DNA of 64,000 nt. It comes from Actinomycetospora callitridis (GTDB taxonomy: Bacteria > Actinomycetota > Actinomycetes > Mycobacteriales > Pseudonocardiaceae). The number at the start of each line of letters is the position of its first letter. Positions within the stretch are counted from its first letter, which is position 1. A program made the position numbers and the translations under genes. The stretch is from assembly GCF_028737265.1 (NCBI RefSeq), contig NZ_JAQZAK010000001.1:1054001-1118000 (forward strand). Reading direction: 5' to 3'. The notes under the pieces were generated by a model. That model saw only the letters and a program-made list of their open reading frames with translations. It did not search any database and was not told where the DNA came from. Of the stretch, positions 43,493 to 52,680 are shown in pieces.

Positions 43493-44188
43493 GTGCGAGT
43501 GCTCGTGGTGGAGGACGACGACCGCGTCGCCGCGGCCCTGCGCGCCGCCCTCGAGCGCCACGAGATGCAGGTGGAGCGGGTCTCGCGCGGGCTCGCCGTA
43601 CCGGCGCACCTCGCCGGCACCGACGTCGTGCTCCTCGATCTCGGCCTGCCCGACGTCGACGGCCTCGAGGTGTGCCGGCGCATCCGCGAGGCCGGCGACG
43701 TGCCGGTGATCGTGGTCAGCGCCCGCGGCCGGGTCGACGAGCGCATCCTCGGGCTGCACCACGGCGCCGACGACTACCTGGTCAAGCCCTACGACGTCGG
43801 GGAGCTGGTCGCCCGCATCCACGCCGTGCGCCGCCGTCGCGGCGTGGTGCCCCCGACCGGCGGGACCCCCGCCGCCGTGGCGGAGCTCGGCGACGGGGTC
43901 GTGCTGGACCGGGCCCGGCACGCGCTGACCGTCGACGGGGAGGAGGTCGCGCTCTCCCGCAAGGAGTTCGCCGTCCTGGCCCTGCTCGCGGAGGCCGACG
44001 GCGCGGTGTGCACCCGCGACCGGCTGGTCGCCGAGGTGTGGGGCCGCCGCTGGCCGGGCGCCGACCGGACGCTCGACGTCCACGTCGCCACCCTGCGCAC
44101 CAAGCTCGCCCGCCCCGGGATCGTGGCGACGGTGCGCGGGGTCGGGTACCGGCTGGCCGCCGGGGCCGACCGCCGGAGCGGGGCCTGA
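43493..44188 (+). CDS. gluR: OmpR-family response regulator, probably GluR
   Basis: 231 residues, GTG 43493 with GGGAGGAG upstream. Receiver with Glu7-Asp8-Asp9 pocket, phospho-acceptor Asp49 ([10 protein letters not shown]) and Lys in YLVKPYD. Winged-helix domain ends with [14 protein letters not shown] and VRGVGYRL. The adjacent sensor kinase and divergent gluABCD match the GluR-GluK system that controls glutamate uptake in Streptomyces. The symbol rests on this synteny, not on function shown here. Confidence 0.85.
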   Translation: MRVLVVEDDDRVAAALRAALERHEMQVERVSRGLAVPAHLAGTDVVLLDLGLPDVDGLEVCRRIREAGDVPVIVVSARGRVDERILGLHHGADDYLVKPYDVGELVARIHAVRRRRGVVPPTGGTPAAVAELGDGVVLDRARHALTVDGEEVALSRKEFAVLALLAEADGAVCTRDRLVAEVWGRRWPGADRTLDVHVATLRTKLARPGIVATVRGVGYRLAAGADRRSGA

Positions 44189-44192
44189 CGGG

Positions 44193-45746
44193 GTGCGGAC
44201 GCGACTGCTCGTCGTCTTCGGGGTCCTCGTGGGCCTGCTGGTCGTGGGCCTCGGCGCGCCGCTGGCGGGCGCCGCGGCGTCGGCGGCCACGTCGCGGCTG
44301 TTCGCCGACCGGCTGGGGGACACCACCCGGTTCGCGGCCCTGGCCCAGCGCGCGGTCACCGACGACGAGCCGGGGGCGCTGGCGGGCGAGCTCGCCCGCT
44401 ACGACGAGCTGTACGGGATCGCCGCGGTGGTGCTCGACCGCGAGGGCCGGGTGCTCACGGCGTCGCGCCCGGAGGTGTCCGACGCGACCGTGGCGCGGGT
44501 GCAGCTCGCCCTGGTGGGGCAGCGCTCCGAGCCCCCGGACACCGTATGGCCCTGGGACACCGCACCGATGCTGCTCGCTGAGCCCGTCCTGGTCGGCGGC
44601 GAGGTGCGGGGTGCCGCGGTCACGGTCTCGCCCACGGCGCCGGCGCGGTGGGAGACGCTGCGCGCCTGGGCCGCGCTGGCCGGGACGGCGCTCGTGGCAC
44701 TCGGCATCGCCGCGGGGCTCGCGCTCCCGCTCGTGCGCTGGATCCTCGCCCCCGTCGAGAGCCTCGACAGGGGCACGGCCCAGGTCGCCGCGGCCGTGCG
44801 GGCGGGCCGGGCGCCCCGCCCGGTCGGCGACGACCACGGCCCGCCCGAGCTGCGGCGACTCTCCCGGCACTTCGACCAGATGGCCGTGGGCGTGACGCAC
44901 GCGCTCGAGTCGCAGCGTGCGTTCGTCGCCGACGCCGGCCACCAGCTGCGCAACCCGCTGACCGCCCTGCGGCTGCGGCTCCAGAACGTCGGCGCCGCCC
45001 TCGCCGTGCCGGACGCCCGCGTCGACGACGCCCTGCGCGACGAGCACGGCGCGGCGCTGGAGGAGACCGATCGCCTGGCCTCGGTGCTCGACGCGCTGCT
45101 GGCGCTCGCGCGCGCCGAGGGCCGTCCGCCGCAGCCGGTGCCGATGCCGATCGACCCGGTGCTCGACGAGCGGGCGGACACGTGGGGCGTGCTCGCGGAG
45201 CACGAGAGCCTGTCCCTGCGTCGCCTCGGCCCCGGCGGGCTGGTGGCGCGCTCCGACGTGGACTCGGTGGTCGCGGTGCTCGACGCGGTGCTGGACAACG
45301 CGCTCAAGTACGCCCCGCCGGGGACCGACGTCGAGCTCTCCACGGCGCGGGTCGACGGCTGGGTCGAGATCGGCGTGCGCGACCACGGCGACGGGATCGA
45401 TCCGAGCGAGCTCGCCCGCGCCACCGACCGGTTCTGGCGCTCACCGGCCCAGGACGGCAGCGCCGGCACCGGCCTCGGGCTCGCCATCGCCGCCCGCTCG
45501 GCCGAGCGGGTCGGGGGCGAGCTCCTGCTGCAGTTGCCCGAGGACGGGGGCCTGCGCGTCGTGCTGCGCCTGCCGCCGGCCGCGGCGCCGGAGGCGGACG
45601 GCGAGCGGGCCGAGGCGGCGGCCGGCTCGGCCGATGCCCCCGTCTCCGATATCCCGGTCTCCGATGCCCCCGTCTCCGATGCCCCCGCCTCCGGGGCCGC
45701 CGCGTCCCGGTCGGCCGTGGATCAGAGCCCCTTGACCGCCCGGTAG
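44193..45746 (+). CDS. gluK: Sensor histidine kinase, probably GluK
   Basis: 517 residues, GTG 44193. One helix at about 5-30, an extracytoplasmic sensor of about 115 residues, a second helix at about 160-185, HAMP, then HisKA with His in [17 protein letters not shown] (about 250). HATPase: DNALKYAPP and GTGLGLAI. The C-terminal tail after about 465 is low complexity, with four five-residue DAPVS-type repeats from a 15-bp array. Its last 25 bp overlap the 3' end of the convergent TAXI gene. Likely senses glutamate, by synteny with Streptomyces GluK. Confidence 0.85.
   Translation: MRTRLLVVFGVLVGLLVVGLGAPLAGAAASAATSRLFADRLGDTTRFAALAQRAVTDDEPGALAGELARYDELYGIAAVVLDREGRVLTASRPEVSDATVARVQLALVGQRSEPPDTVWPWDTAPMLLAEPVLVGGEVRGAAVTVSPTAPARWETLRAWAALAGTALVALGIAAGLALPLVRWILAPVESLDRGTAQVAAAVRAGRAPRPVGDDHGPPELRRLSRHFDQMAVGVTHALESQRAFVADAGHQLRNPLTALRLRLQNVGAALAVPDARVDDALRDEHGAALEETDRLASVLDALLALARAEGRPPQPVPMPIDPVLDERADTWGVLAEHESLSLRRLGPGGLVARSDVDSVVAVLDAVLDNALKYAPPGTDVELSTARVDGWVEIGVRDHGDGIDPSELARATDRFWRSPAQDGSAGTGLGLAIAARSAERVGGELLLQLPEDGGLRVVLRLPPAAAPEADGERAEAAAGSADAPVSDIPVSDAPVSDAPASGAAASRSAVDQSPLTAR
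45633..45692 (+). repeat. 15-bp tandem array in the kinase tail (four units)
   Basis: Four units related to GATGCCCCCGTCTCC, coding DAPVS. Units 1 and 3 are identical. Confidence 0.85.
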
Positions 45747-46669
45747 GCGGCGACGGCCCCGGGGTGCAGCGCGACCGGCTGGGTGCCGATCGCCGAGCGG
45801 GGGTCGATGCTGCGACCGGCTGGATCGGCGTCGGCAAGGGCCTCGCGTCCCTCGAGGAGCGCGCGGGTCAGCGACTCGGCGAGGTCCGGGGCCATGTCGC
45901 CGGTGACGAGCAGGACATTGCGGACCGAGGCCACACTGACGGGGTCGACGAGCCCGTAGGTGCCGGCCGGGACCGTGGTGACGTCGTAGACGGGGTACCG
46001 GGTGCGCAGCCGTACCGTCTCCTCGCCGAGGTCGAGCAGGCGGACCGGGCGGGTGGCGGCGAGCCGTTCGACGCCGGCGGTGGGGACGCCGCCCGACCAG
46101 AAGAAGGCGTCGATCTCGCCGCGTGCGAGCGCTGCCGCCGACTCGTCGAGCCCGAGCATCACCGCCCGCATGTCCCGCTCGGCGGTCAGACCCACCGACG
46201 AGAGCAGGCGCGGGGCGACGACGAGCACGCCGGAGTTGCGGGCGCCCACCGAGACCCGGCGTCCCGCGAGGTCGGCGAGCCGGCGGATCGGCGACTCCGC
46301 CGGGACGACGACGTGGATCGCGTCGTCGTGCACCCGGGCGAGCGCCTGCAGCGGGTGGCGGGGACGGGCGCCGTCGACCGCGCCGTCGACCGCGACGTCG
46401 GCGGCGCAGAAGGCGACCCGCGCCCGGCCGGAGACGAGCATGCCGACGTTGTCGACCGAGCCCTCGCTGCCGAGGACCCCCGTCGGCACCCCGGGGTCGA
46501 TCCGCCAGAGCTCGGCCATCGCCTCGCCGAGACGCCGGTAGACCCCTTGCGGCCCGCCCGTGGCCACGACGACGGGCGTCCTGTCGGGCGGGGCGCACCC
46601 GACGCCGAGCAGCGCTACGCCGCCCAGACCAGCCCCGAGGACCGTGCGGCGACGCAGGCCCCGGGTCAT
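45722..46669 (-). CDS. TAXI-family TRAP-type solute-binding protein, orphan
   Basis: 315 residues, ATG 46669 (ATG 46687 possible). N-terminus RGLRRRTVLGAGLGGVALLGVGC combines a Tat-like RR with a lipobox, so it is an exported lipoprotein. TAXI features: ATGGPQGVYRRLGEAMAEL, GSEGSVDNVGMLVSGRARVAFCAADVAV, and AVGARNSGV-like SVGARNSGVLVVAPRLL. Characterised TAXI proteins bind glutamate or 2-oxo acids. No TRAP membrane subunit is nearby. It converges on gluK with a 25-bp overlap, so a sensing role with GluK is an attractive inference. Confidence 0.85.
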   Translation of the reverse strand: MTRGLRRRTVLGAGLGGVALLGVGCAPPDRTPVVVATGGPQGVYRRLGEAMAELWRIDPGVPTGVLGSEGSVDNVGMLVSGRARVAFCAADVAVDGAVDGARPRHPLQALARVHDDAIHVVVPAESPIRRLADLAGRRVSVGARNSGVLVVAPRLLSSVGLTAERDMRAVMLGLDESAAALARGEIDAFFWSGGVPTAGVERLAATRPVRLLDLGEETVRLRTRYPVYDVTTVPAGTYGLVDPVSVASVRNVLLVTGDMAPDLAESLTRALLEGREALADADPAGRSIDPRSAIGTQPVALHPGAVAAYRAVKGL

Positions 46670-46693
46670 CGCGTCATGGTGCAACATGCCCCC

Positions 46694-48121
46694 GTGACCG
46701 ACGACACCACGAACGCCCCGACCACCGAAGGATCCGGCGGTGGATCGGGCGGTGGCACGAGCCTGGTCCGCGCGATCGGGCCCAAGCTGCTCGTGTTCTT
46801 CATCATCGGGGACATCCTCGGCACCACGATCTACGCCCTCACCGGGACGGTGTCGGAACGGGTCGGCGGGGCCTTGTGGCTGCCGTTCCTGCTGGCCTTC
46901 GTCGTCGCTTTCATGACGGCGTTCAGCTATCTCGAGCTGGTGGGCAAGTACCCCCGTGCCGCGGGCGCGGCCCTCTACACGCAGCTGGCCTTCAAGCGTC
47001 CCTTCATCACGTTCCTCGTCGCCTTCACGGTGATGTGCTCGGGGATCACCTCCGCGGCCTCCGCTGCCCAGGCCTTCGGCGGGCGGAACCTCGAGACGAT
47101 CGTCGGGGAGCTGCCGAGCTGGGTCACGCCGCTGGTGGTCGTCGCCTTCCTCCTCATGCTCGCAGCGATCAACTTCCGTGGCGTGGGCGAGTCGGTGAAG
47201 GTCAACGTCGTGCTCACCTCGATCGAGCTCCTCGGCCTGCTCATCGTCATCGTGCTCGGTGGCTACGCGGTGCTGAACGGACTGGGCGACCCGTCGCGGC
47301 TCACCGAGTTCGCGGCGTCGGCCCCGGAGAGCTCGATCTTCTCCGAGCCCGCCGTCCTGCTCGCGATCTCCTCGGCCACCGCGCTGGCGTTCTTCGCCAT
47401 GGTCGGGTTCGAGGACTCGGTGAACATGGCCGAGGAGACCGTCGACCCGCCGAGGACGTTCCCCCGCGCGATGCTGCTGGCCATGGGGATCACCGCGACG
47501 ATCTACCTGATCGTGGCGGTGATCGCCTCGACGCTCGTGCCCACCGAGCAGCTCGCGGAGGCCGAGAGCGGGGCGCTGCTGAAGGTGGTGCAGACCGCGT
47601 CGCCGGCCTTCCCGGCGATCGTGTTCGCCGCGATCACGCTGTTCGCGGTCACCAACACCGCCCTGATCAACATGATGATGGCCAGCCGGCTGCTCTACGG
47701 CATGGCGAACGAGCGGATCATCCCGAACGCGTTCGCTAAGGTGCACCCGGGACGTCGCACCCCGTGGTTCGCGATCGTCGTCACCAGCGGTCTCGCGATC
47801 ATCCTGGTCCTGCTGCTCGACATCTCCGAGCTCGGCAGCATGACGTCCCTGCTCCTTCTCGTCGTCTTCACCATCGTCAACATCGCGGTGCTCGTGCTGC
47901 GCCGCGACCCGTCGGACCACAAGCACTTCCGGACCCCGACGGCGATCCCGATCGTCGCCGCCGTGCTGTGCGCGTTCCTCGCCAGCCCCTTCTCCGGGCG
48001 CCCGCCGAAGGAGTACCTGTTCGGCGGCATCCTGATCCTCCTCGGCATCGTGCTGTGGGGGGTCAACCGCGCGACGGTGGGCAGGGTCGACGACTTCGAC
48101 GCGGAGCGGCTCGGCAAGTGA
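46694..48121 (+). CDS. APC-superfamily amino acid permease
   Basis: 475 residues from GTG 46694; ATG 46676 would add six residues. Gly/Thr-rich cytoplasmic start, then about twelve to fourteen helices. Helix 1 [23 protein letters not shown] replaces the usual GIGxGIF with GDILGTTIY, a subgroup of APC transporters often found in actinobacteria. [27 protein letters not shown] is the conserved loop before helix 7. Next to glutamate sensing genes, so an amino acid (possibly glutamate-related) is likely the substrate. Diverges tightly from the TAXI gene. Confidence 0.88.
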   Translation: MTDDTTNAPTTEGSGGGSGGGTSLVRAIGPKLLVFFIIGDILGTTIYALTGTVSERVGGALWLPFLLAFVVAFMTAFSYLELVGKYPRAAGAALYTQLAFKRPFITFLVAFTVMCSGITSAASAAQAFGGRNLETIVGELPSWVTPLVVVAFLLMLAAINFRGVGESVKVNVVLTSIELLGLLIVIVLGGYAVLNGLGDPSRLTEFAASAPESSIFSEPAVLLAISSATALAFFAMVGFEDSVNMAEETVDPPRTFPRAMLLAMGITATIYLIVAVIASTLVPTEQLAEAESGALLKVVQTASPAFPAIVFAAITLFAVTNTALINMMMASRLLYGMANERIIPNAFAKVHPGRRTPWFAIVVTSGLAIILVLLLDISELGSMTSLLLLVVFTIVNIAVLVLRRDPSDHKHFRTPTAIPIVAAVLCAFLASPFSGRPPKEYLFGGILILLGIVLWGVNRATVGRVDDFDAERLGK

Positions 48122-48129
48122 CGGGCGCC

Positions 48130-48135
48130 TACGCT
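48130..48135 (+). promoter_or_regulatory. -10 hexamer of miaB
   Basis: TACGCT lies 8 nt before ATG 48144 (5 nt before GTG 48141). Confidence 0.45.
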
Positions 48136-48143
48136 GGGCGGTG

Positions 48144-49700
48144 ATGACCGCAGGCATGAGCGCCGGACCCCGGCCCCGCTTCCACATCCGGACCCACGGG
48201 TGCCAGATGAACGTGCACGACTCCGAGCGCCTGGCCGGGGTGCTCGAGGAGGCGGGCTACGAGCACACGCCCGACGCCGACGGCGCCGACCTCGTCGTGT
48301 TCAACACCTGCGCGGTGCGCGAGAACGCCGACAACAAGCTCTACGGCCAGCTCGGCAACCTCGCGCCCGAGAAGGCCCGCCGGCCCGGGATGCAGATCGC
48401 TGTCGGTGGCTGCCTGGCGCAGAAGGACCGCGACACCGTGGTCCGCAAGGCCCCCTGGGTCGACGTCGTCTTCGGCACGCACAACACCGGGTCCCTGCCC
48501 GCCCTGCTCGAGCGGGCCCGCCACAACGGTGAGGCGCAGGTCGAGATCCTCGAGGCGCTCGAGACCTTCCCGTCGCACCTGCCGGCCCGCCGCGACTCCG
48601 CCTACGCGGGCTGGGTCTCGATCTCGGTGGGCTGCAACAACACCTGCACCTTCTGCATCGTGCCCTCGCTGCGCGGCAAGGAGGTCGACCGGCGGCCGGG
48701 CGAGATCCTCGCCGAGGTCGAGGCGCTGGTCGCCGAGGGCGTGCTCGAGGTGACGCTGCTCGGCCAGAACGTCAACGCCTACGGGGTCGGGTTCGAGGAC
48801 CGCGCGACGGGACGGACGGCGTTCGCCGACCTGCTGCGTGCGTGCGGGGGGATCGAGGGCCTCGAGCGGGTGCGCTTCACCAGCCCGCACCCCCGCGACT
48901 TCACCTCCGACGTCATCACGGCGATGGCCGAGACCCCCAACGTCTGCCCCCAGCTGCACATGCCCCTGCAGTCCGGCTCGGACCGCGTGCTCAAGGCGAT
49001 GCGCCGCTCCTACCGGGCGAAGCGCTACCTCGACATCGTCGCGGAGGTCCGCGAGGCGATGCAGGACGCGGCGCTGACCACCGACATCATCGTCGGCTTC
49101 CCGGGCGAGACCGAGGAGGACTTCGCCGAGACGCTGCGCGTGGTGGAGGAGTCGCGGTTCTCGCAGGCCTTCACGTTCCAGTACTCGCCGCGGCCCGGCA
49201 CGCCCGCGGCGACGCTGCCCGACCAGGTGCCCAAGGCCGTCGTCCAGGAGCGCTACGACCGCCTCGTCGACCTCCAGGAGCGCATCTCCCTCGAGCTGCA
49301 CCGCGAGCAGGTCGGCCGGGAGCTCGAGCTCGTCGTCTCGACCGGTGAGGGCCGCAAGGACGGGGTAACCCGCCGGATGAGCGGACGCGCCCGCGACGGG
49401 CGGCTCGTGCACTTCACCCCTGTCGGCCCCGCCGTCGAGGGAGCGGTGCGCCCCGGCGACGTCGTCACCGTGCGCGCCACCTACGGCGCGCCGCACCACA
49501 TCGTCGCCGACGGCGACGTGCGCACCCACCGGCGCACGCGAGCCGGCGACGCCCACGCCGCCGGGCAGCGACCGACGACCCCGCGCACCACGGGTCTCGG
49601 TCTGCCGACGCTCGGGCCGCCGGCCGCTCCGGCCACGCCCGCCACCGGCTGCGGGACGGGTCCCGAGGAGCCGGGCTCCCCTATCGGCGTGCTCCTCTGA
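48144..49700 (+). CDS. miaB: tRNA-2-methylthio-N6-isopentenyladenosine synthase MiaB
   Basis: 518 residues, ATG 48144. Radical SAM methylthiotransferase that modifies A37 of tRNAs previously isopentenylated by MiaA (encoded at 51.7 kb). Cluster ligands: THGCQMN (Cys20), FNTCAV, VGGCLAQ; radical SAM motif CNNTCTFC (about 157-164). TRAM domain at about 390-450. The C-terminal tail after about 460 is Pro/Thr/Ala-rich and not conserved in the family; its last codons (GSPIGVLL) come from a 17-bp word also present in nei. Confidence 0.95.
   Translation: MTAGMSAGPRPRFHIRTHGCQMNVHDSERLAGVLEEAGYEHTPDADGADLVVFNTCAVRENADNKLYGQLGNLAPEKARRPGMQIAVGGCLAQKDRDTVVRKAPWVDVVFGTHNTGSLPALLERARHNGEAQVEILEALETFPSHLPARRDSAYAGWVSISVGCNNTCTFCIVPSLRGKEVDRRPGEILAEVEALVAEGVLEVTLLGQNVNAYGVGFEDRATGRTAFADLLRACGGIEGLERVRFTSPHPRDFTSDVITAMAETPNVCPQLHMPLQSGSDRVLKAMRRSYRAKRYLDIVAEVREAMQDAALTTDIIVGFPGETEEDFAETLRVVEESRFSQAFTFQYSPRPGTPAATLPDQVPKAVVQERYDRLVDLQERISLELHREQVGRELELVVSTGEGRKDGVTRRMSGRARDGRLVHFTPVGPAVEGAVRPGDVVTVRATYGAPHHIVADGDVRTHRRTRAGDAHAAGQRPTTPRTTGLGLPTLGPPAAPATPATGCGTGPEEPGSPIGVLL
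49677..49693. repeat. 17-bp word shared with nei (copy 2)
   Basis: TCCCCTATCGGCGTGCT at the end of miaB, in sense. Identical to 13295-13311 inside nei. Confidence 0.7.
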
Positions 49701-49737
49701 TGCTGCGTCTCCCGGCCACCCTCACGGAGGTCTGACG

Positions 49738-50214
49738 GTGACCGATCCCCGCACCACCGATCCCCACAGCACCGATCCCCACACCGGCCGGCCCCGCACC
49801 GACGGCCCGCCGCCGCGGGACGCGCGGGTCGACTTCGGCGCCGGCGCCCTGGTCGCCGCCGTCGCCGTCCTCGTCCTGCTGCTCGCCGCGGTGCTGCCCT
49901 GGACCGGGCTCGGTGCCTCGGGCTGGGAGGTCGTGCTCGGCCGCCCGGGCGTCACCGTCCTGCCCCGGCTCTTCGGCACGCTCGCCGTGGTGTTCGGCGT
50001 GGTCGGCACCGCGGTCACGCTGCTGACCGCTCGCTGGCCGCTGGTCTTCGTGACCGCCGCCGGGTGCGCGATCACGTCGGTCACCGGCCTGTGGGCGATC
50101 TGGTCGCAGAACACCTCGGCCGGCACGGGCCCGGGCGGGGGGCTCTGGCTCGCCCTGCTGGCGATGATCGTGCTCGCCGGCCGCTGGGCGGGGTACGCCT
50201 TCTCGCGGCGGTAG
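49738..50214 (+). CDS. Actinobacterial membrane protein next to miaB
   Basis: 158 residues, GTG 49738 with GGAGG upstream. The N-terminus has three TDPH-type repeats from a 15-bp array and is basic/proline-rich, then four membrane helices (about 35-155). GWEVVLGRPGVTVLPRLFGTLAVVFG may be a conserved core. A similar small membrane protein lies after miaB in mycobacteria. Function unknown. Confidence 0.72.
   Translation: MTDPRTTDPHSTDPHTGRPRTDGPPPRDARVDFGAGALVAAVAVLVLLLAAVLPWTGLGASGWEVVLGRPGVTVLPRLFGTLAVVFGVVGTAVTLLTARWPLVFVTAAGCAITSVTGLWAIWSQNTSAGTGPGGGLWLALLAMIVLAGRWAGYAFSRR
49741..49785 (+). repeat. 15-bp tandem array at the start of the membrane protein gene
   Basis: Three units related to ACCGATCCCCACAGC coding TDPHT-type repeats. 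Confidence 0.75.
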
Positions 50215-50232
50215 CTCCCGACCGCGCCGGAT

Positions 50233-51594
50233 CTACCGGGTCGCCTGCTCCGCGGCGGCCAGCCACTCGCGCCACTGCGCGGCCTGGCGCTCCGCCTCCT
50301 TCGCGCGGCGGAGGTCGCCCGCGGCGTGCGCCTTGGCCGCCTGCGCCTCGTACCCCTCGACGCGCGAGCGGAACTGTGCGACGCGGGCCTCGGTCTCGGG
50401 GTCGACCGCCTGCCAGCGGCGGTCGACCGCGGCGCGGACCCGGTCCTCGACCTCCTTGAGACGCCCGGCGAACTCACGGACCCGCTCCCGGGGCACCTTG
50501 CCGATCGCGTCCCACCGCTCCTGGACGTCGCGCAGCGCCGCGCGGGCGGCGTCGACGTCGGACAGGTCGATCCGCGCGGCCTCGGCGAGCAGCGCCTCCT
50601 TGGCCGTCGCGTTGCCGGTGAACTCGGCGTCGCGGGCGGAGAACGTCTCGGACCGGCGGGCGAAGAACCTGTCCTGGGCGCCGCGGAACCGCGCCCACAG
50701 CGCGTCGTCGGCGTCCTTGCTCGTGCGCCCGGCGGCCTTCCACTCCGCCATGAGCTCCTTGTAGCGCCCGGCGGTGGGGCCCCAGTCCTCGGAGTCGGTG
50801 AGCGCCTCCGCCTCGGCGACCAGCTCCTCCTTGCGGGCCTTCGCCGCGGTCCGCGCCCGGTCCAGCTCGGCGAAGTGCGCGCCGCGGCGGCGGGCGAAGG
50901 TCTCGCGGGCCCGGGAGAAGCGCTTCCAGAGCGCGTCGTCGGTGCGCCGGTCGATGCCCGTGACGGCCTTCCACTCGTCGACCATGGCCGCGAAACGATC
51001 GCCGGCGTGCTTCCAGCGCGTGGTCTCCTCGGCCAGCGCCTCGGCCTCGGCGATGAGCGCCTCCTTGCGGGCCACCGCGTCCTCGCGGGCCCCGGCCCGG
51101 GCCGCGCGCTCGATCTCGTCGGCCTGCTCCGCGGCGGCCACGACGGCGTCGAGCCGGGCGGCGAGCCCAGCGACGTCGCCGACCACCGCGGCGTCGGTGA
51201 GGCGCTCGCGCAGGGCGGTGGCGCTGCGCAGCGTCGCGCGCGCCTCGCCGCGACCGGAGGTCAGGCGGCGGACGAGCAGGTCGGCCTCGGTGCGCAGATC
51301 GTCGAAGCGCAGCGCGAAGTGGGCCAGGCCCTCCGTGGCGTCACCGGCCTGCCACGAACCGACCGCCCGCTCGGTCACGGCGCCGTCGGGGCCCTCGACC
51401 TGCAGCCAGACCGTGCCCTCGTCGTCCACGCGCCCCCACCGACCCGGGTCGGCCGCCGCCGCCGGCACGGACGGGAAGGTGGGCGGGGCACCGGCCGGAG
51501 TGGGGGCTGGGGAGGCCGGGGGCGTCACCGTGGGCGGGGCCGCGCCGCCGGGAGCCGCGGTGTCCACGGCGCCCCGAGCCTGCTCGTCGGTCAT
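50233..51594 (-). CDS. DUF349 coiled-coil protein
   Basis: 453 residues, ATG 51594. A Pro/Ala-rich start (about 1-60), then at least three DUF349 repeats: each has a LAEEA-like helix followed by W-x-AIG or [28 protein letters not shown]. Basic and acidic charges alternate through long helices. DUF349 proteins are soluble, possibly RNA or ribosome associated; function not established. Found between miaB and miaA in actinobacteria. Diverges from miaA over 140 bp. Confidence 0.88.
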   Translation of the reverse strand: MTDEQARGAVDTAAPGGAAPPTVTPPASPAPTPAGAPPTFPSVPAAAADPGRWGRVDDEGTVWLQVEGPDGAVTERAVGSWQAGDATEGLAHFALRFDDLRTEADLLVRRLTSGRGEARATLRSATALRERLTDAAVVGDVAGLAARLDAVVAAAEQADEIERAARAGAREDAVARKEALIAEAEALAEETTRWKHAGDRFAAMVDEWKAVTGIDRRTDDALWKRFSRARETFARRRGAHFAELDRARTAAKARKEELVAEAEALTDSEDWGPTAGRYKELMAEWKAAGRTSKDADDALWARFRGAQDRFFARRSETFSARDAEFTGNATAKEALLAEAARIDLSDVDAARAALRDVQERWDAIGKVPRERVREFAGRLKEVEDRVRAAVDRRWQAVDPETEARVAQFRSRVEGYEAQAAKAHAAGDLRRAKEAERQAAQWREWLAAAEQATR

Positions 51595-51734
51595 CTCCGG
51601 CCGACACCTCCCGCTCCTCGGCGTCCGGGCATTCAAGCAGGTCCGGAGGCCGCGCAGGAACTCCCTTCCCGGTCAGGTGGGGGGCTGCGGGTCCGGCGCC
51701 CCTCCGGAACCGCACGTCTGGGATCCTCGACCAG

Positions 51735-52664
51735 ATGATCCGCCCGATCGCGCTGGTCGGCCCCACGGCGACCGGCAAGTCCGACCTCGCGCTGGATCTC
51801 GCCGCCGCCCTCGACCGCCGGGGGACCGGGGCGGAGGTCGTCAACGCCGACGCCATGCAGCTCTACCGCGGCATGGACGTCGGCACCGCGAAGCTGCCGC
51901 CCGTGGAGCGTCGCGGCGTGCCCCACCACCTGCTCGACGTCCTCGACGTCACCGACACCGCCACGGTCGCCGCCTACCAGCGCGACGCCCGCGCGGCCGT
52001 CGACGCGATCCGGGAGCGGGGCCGGGTCCCGCTGGTCGTGGGCGGGTCGGGTCTCTACGTCCAGGCGGTGCTCGACGACCTGCGCTTCCCGGGCACCGAC
52101 CCCGCGGTGCGCGCGCGGCTCGACGCCGAGCTCGCGACGGTCGGGCCGGCGGCGATGCACGCCCGGCTCGCCGACCGCGACCCCGACGCCGCCCGCGGGA
52201 TCCTCGCGAGCAACGGGCGCCGGATCGTCCGCGCCCTCGAGGTCGTCGAGCTCACCGGCCTCCCGTTCGCGGCGAGCCTGCCCCGCCCGGGCGCCCCCCG
52301 CCACGACGCCGTGCTCGTCGGGCTCGACCGCGACACCGCCGTCCTGGACGAGCGGATCGAGGTCCGCGTCGACGGGATGCTCGCGGCGGGGCTCGTCGAC
52401 GAGGTCCGCACGCTGGCCGGACGCGGGCTGCGCGAGGGCGCCACCGCCTCGCGGGCCGTCGGCTACCGCGAGGTGCTCGAGCACCTCGACGGGACGATCG
52501 ACCTCGACGAGGCCCGGCGCCGCACGATCGTCGCCACCCGGCGGCTCGTGCGGCGCCAGCGGTCCTGGTTCCGGCGCGACGGGCGGATCACCTGGCTCGA
52601 CGCCGGCGAGGCGGACGCCGACGCCGTCCTGGCCCTCCACCGGGCCACCGGGAGCCACCCGTAG
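51735..52664 (+). CDS. miaA: tRNA dimethylallyltransferase MiaA
   Basis: 309 residues, ATG 51735. Transfers the dimethylallyl group from DMAPP to A37 of tRNAs; substrate for MiaB. P-loop GPTATGKS (9-16), [15 protein letters not shown] (about 38-53), [18 protein letters not shown] and the C-terminal [11 protein letters not shown] plus [14 protein letters not shown] basic region are all conserved. Convergent with the MFS gene 16 bp away. Confidence 0.95.
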   Translation: MIRPIALVGPTATGKSDLALDLAAALDRRGTGAEVVNADAMQLYRGMDVGTAKLPPVERRGVPHHLLDVLDVTDTATVAAYQRDARAAVDAIRERGRVPLVVGGSGLYVQAVLDDLRFPGTDPAVRARLDAELATVGPAAMHARLADRDPDAARGILASNGRRIVRALEVVELTGLPFAASLPRPGAPRHDAVLVGLDRDTAVLDERIEVRVDGMLAAGLVDEVRTLAGRGLREGATASRAVGYREVLEHLDGTIDLDEARRRTIVATRRLVRRQRSWFRRDGRITWLDAGEADADAVLALHRATGSHP

Positions 52665-52680
52665 ACCACGGGATACGTCG

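Noticed and set aside
45722..46669. TRAP transporter operon
   Set aside because: No DctQ or DctM membrane subunit within the window; neighbours are a kinase and an APC permease.
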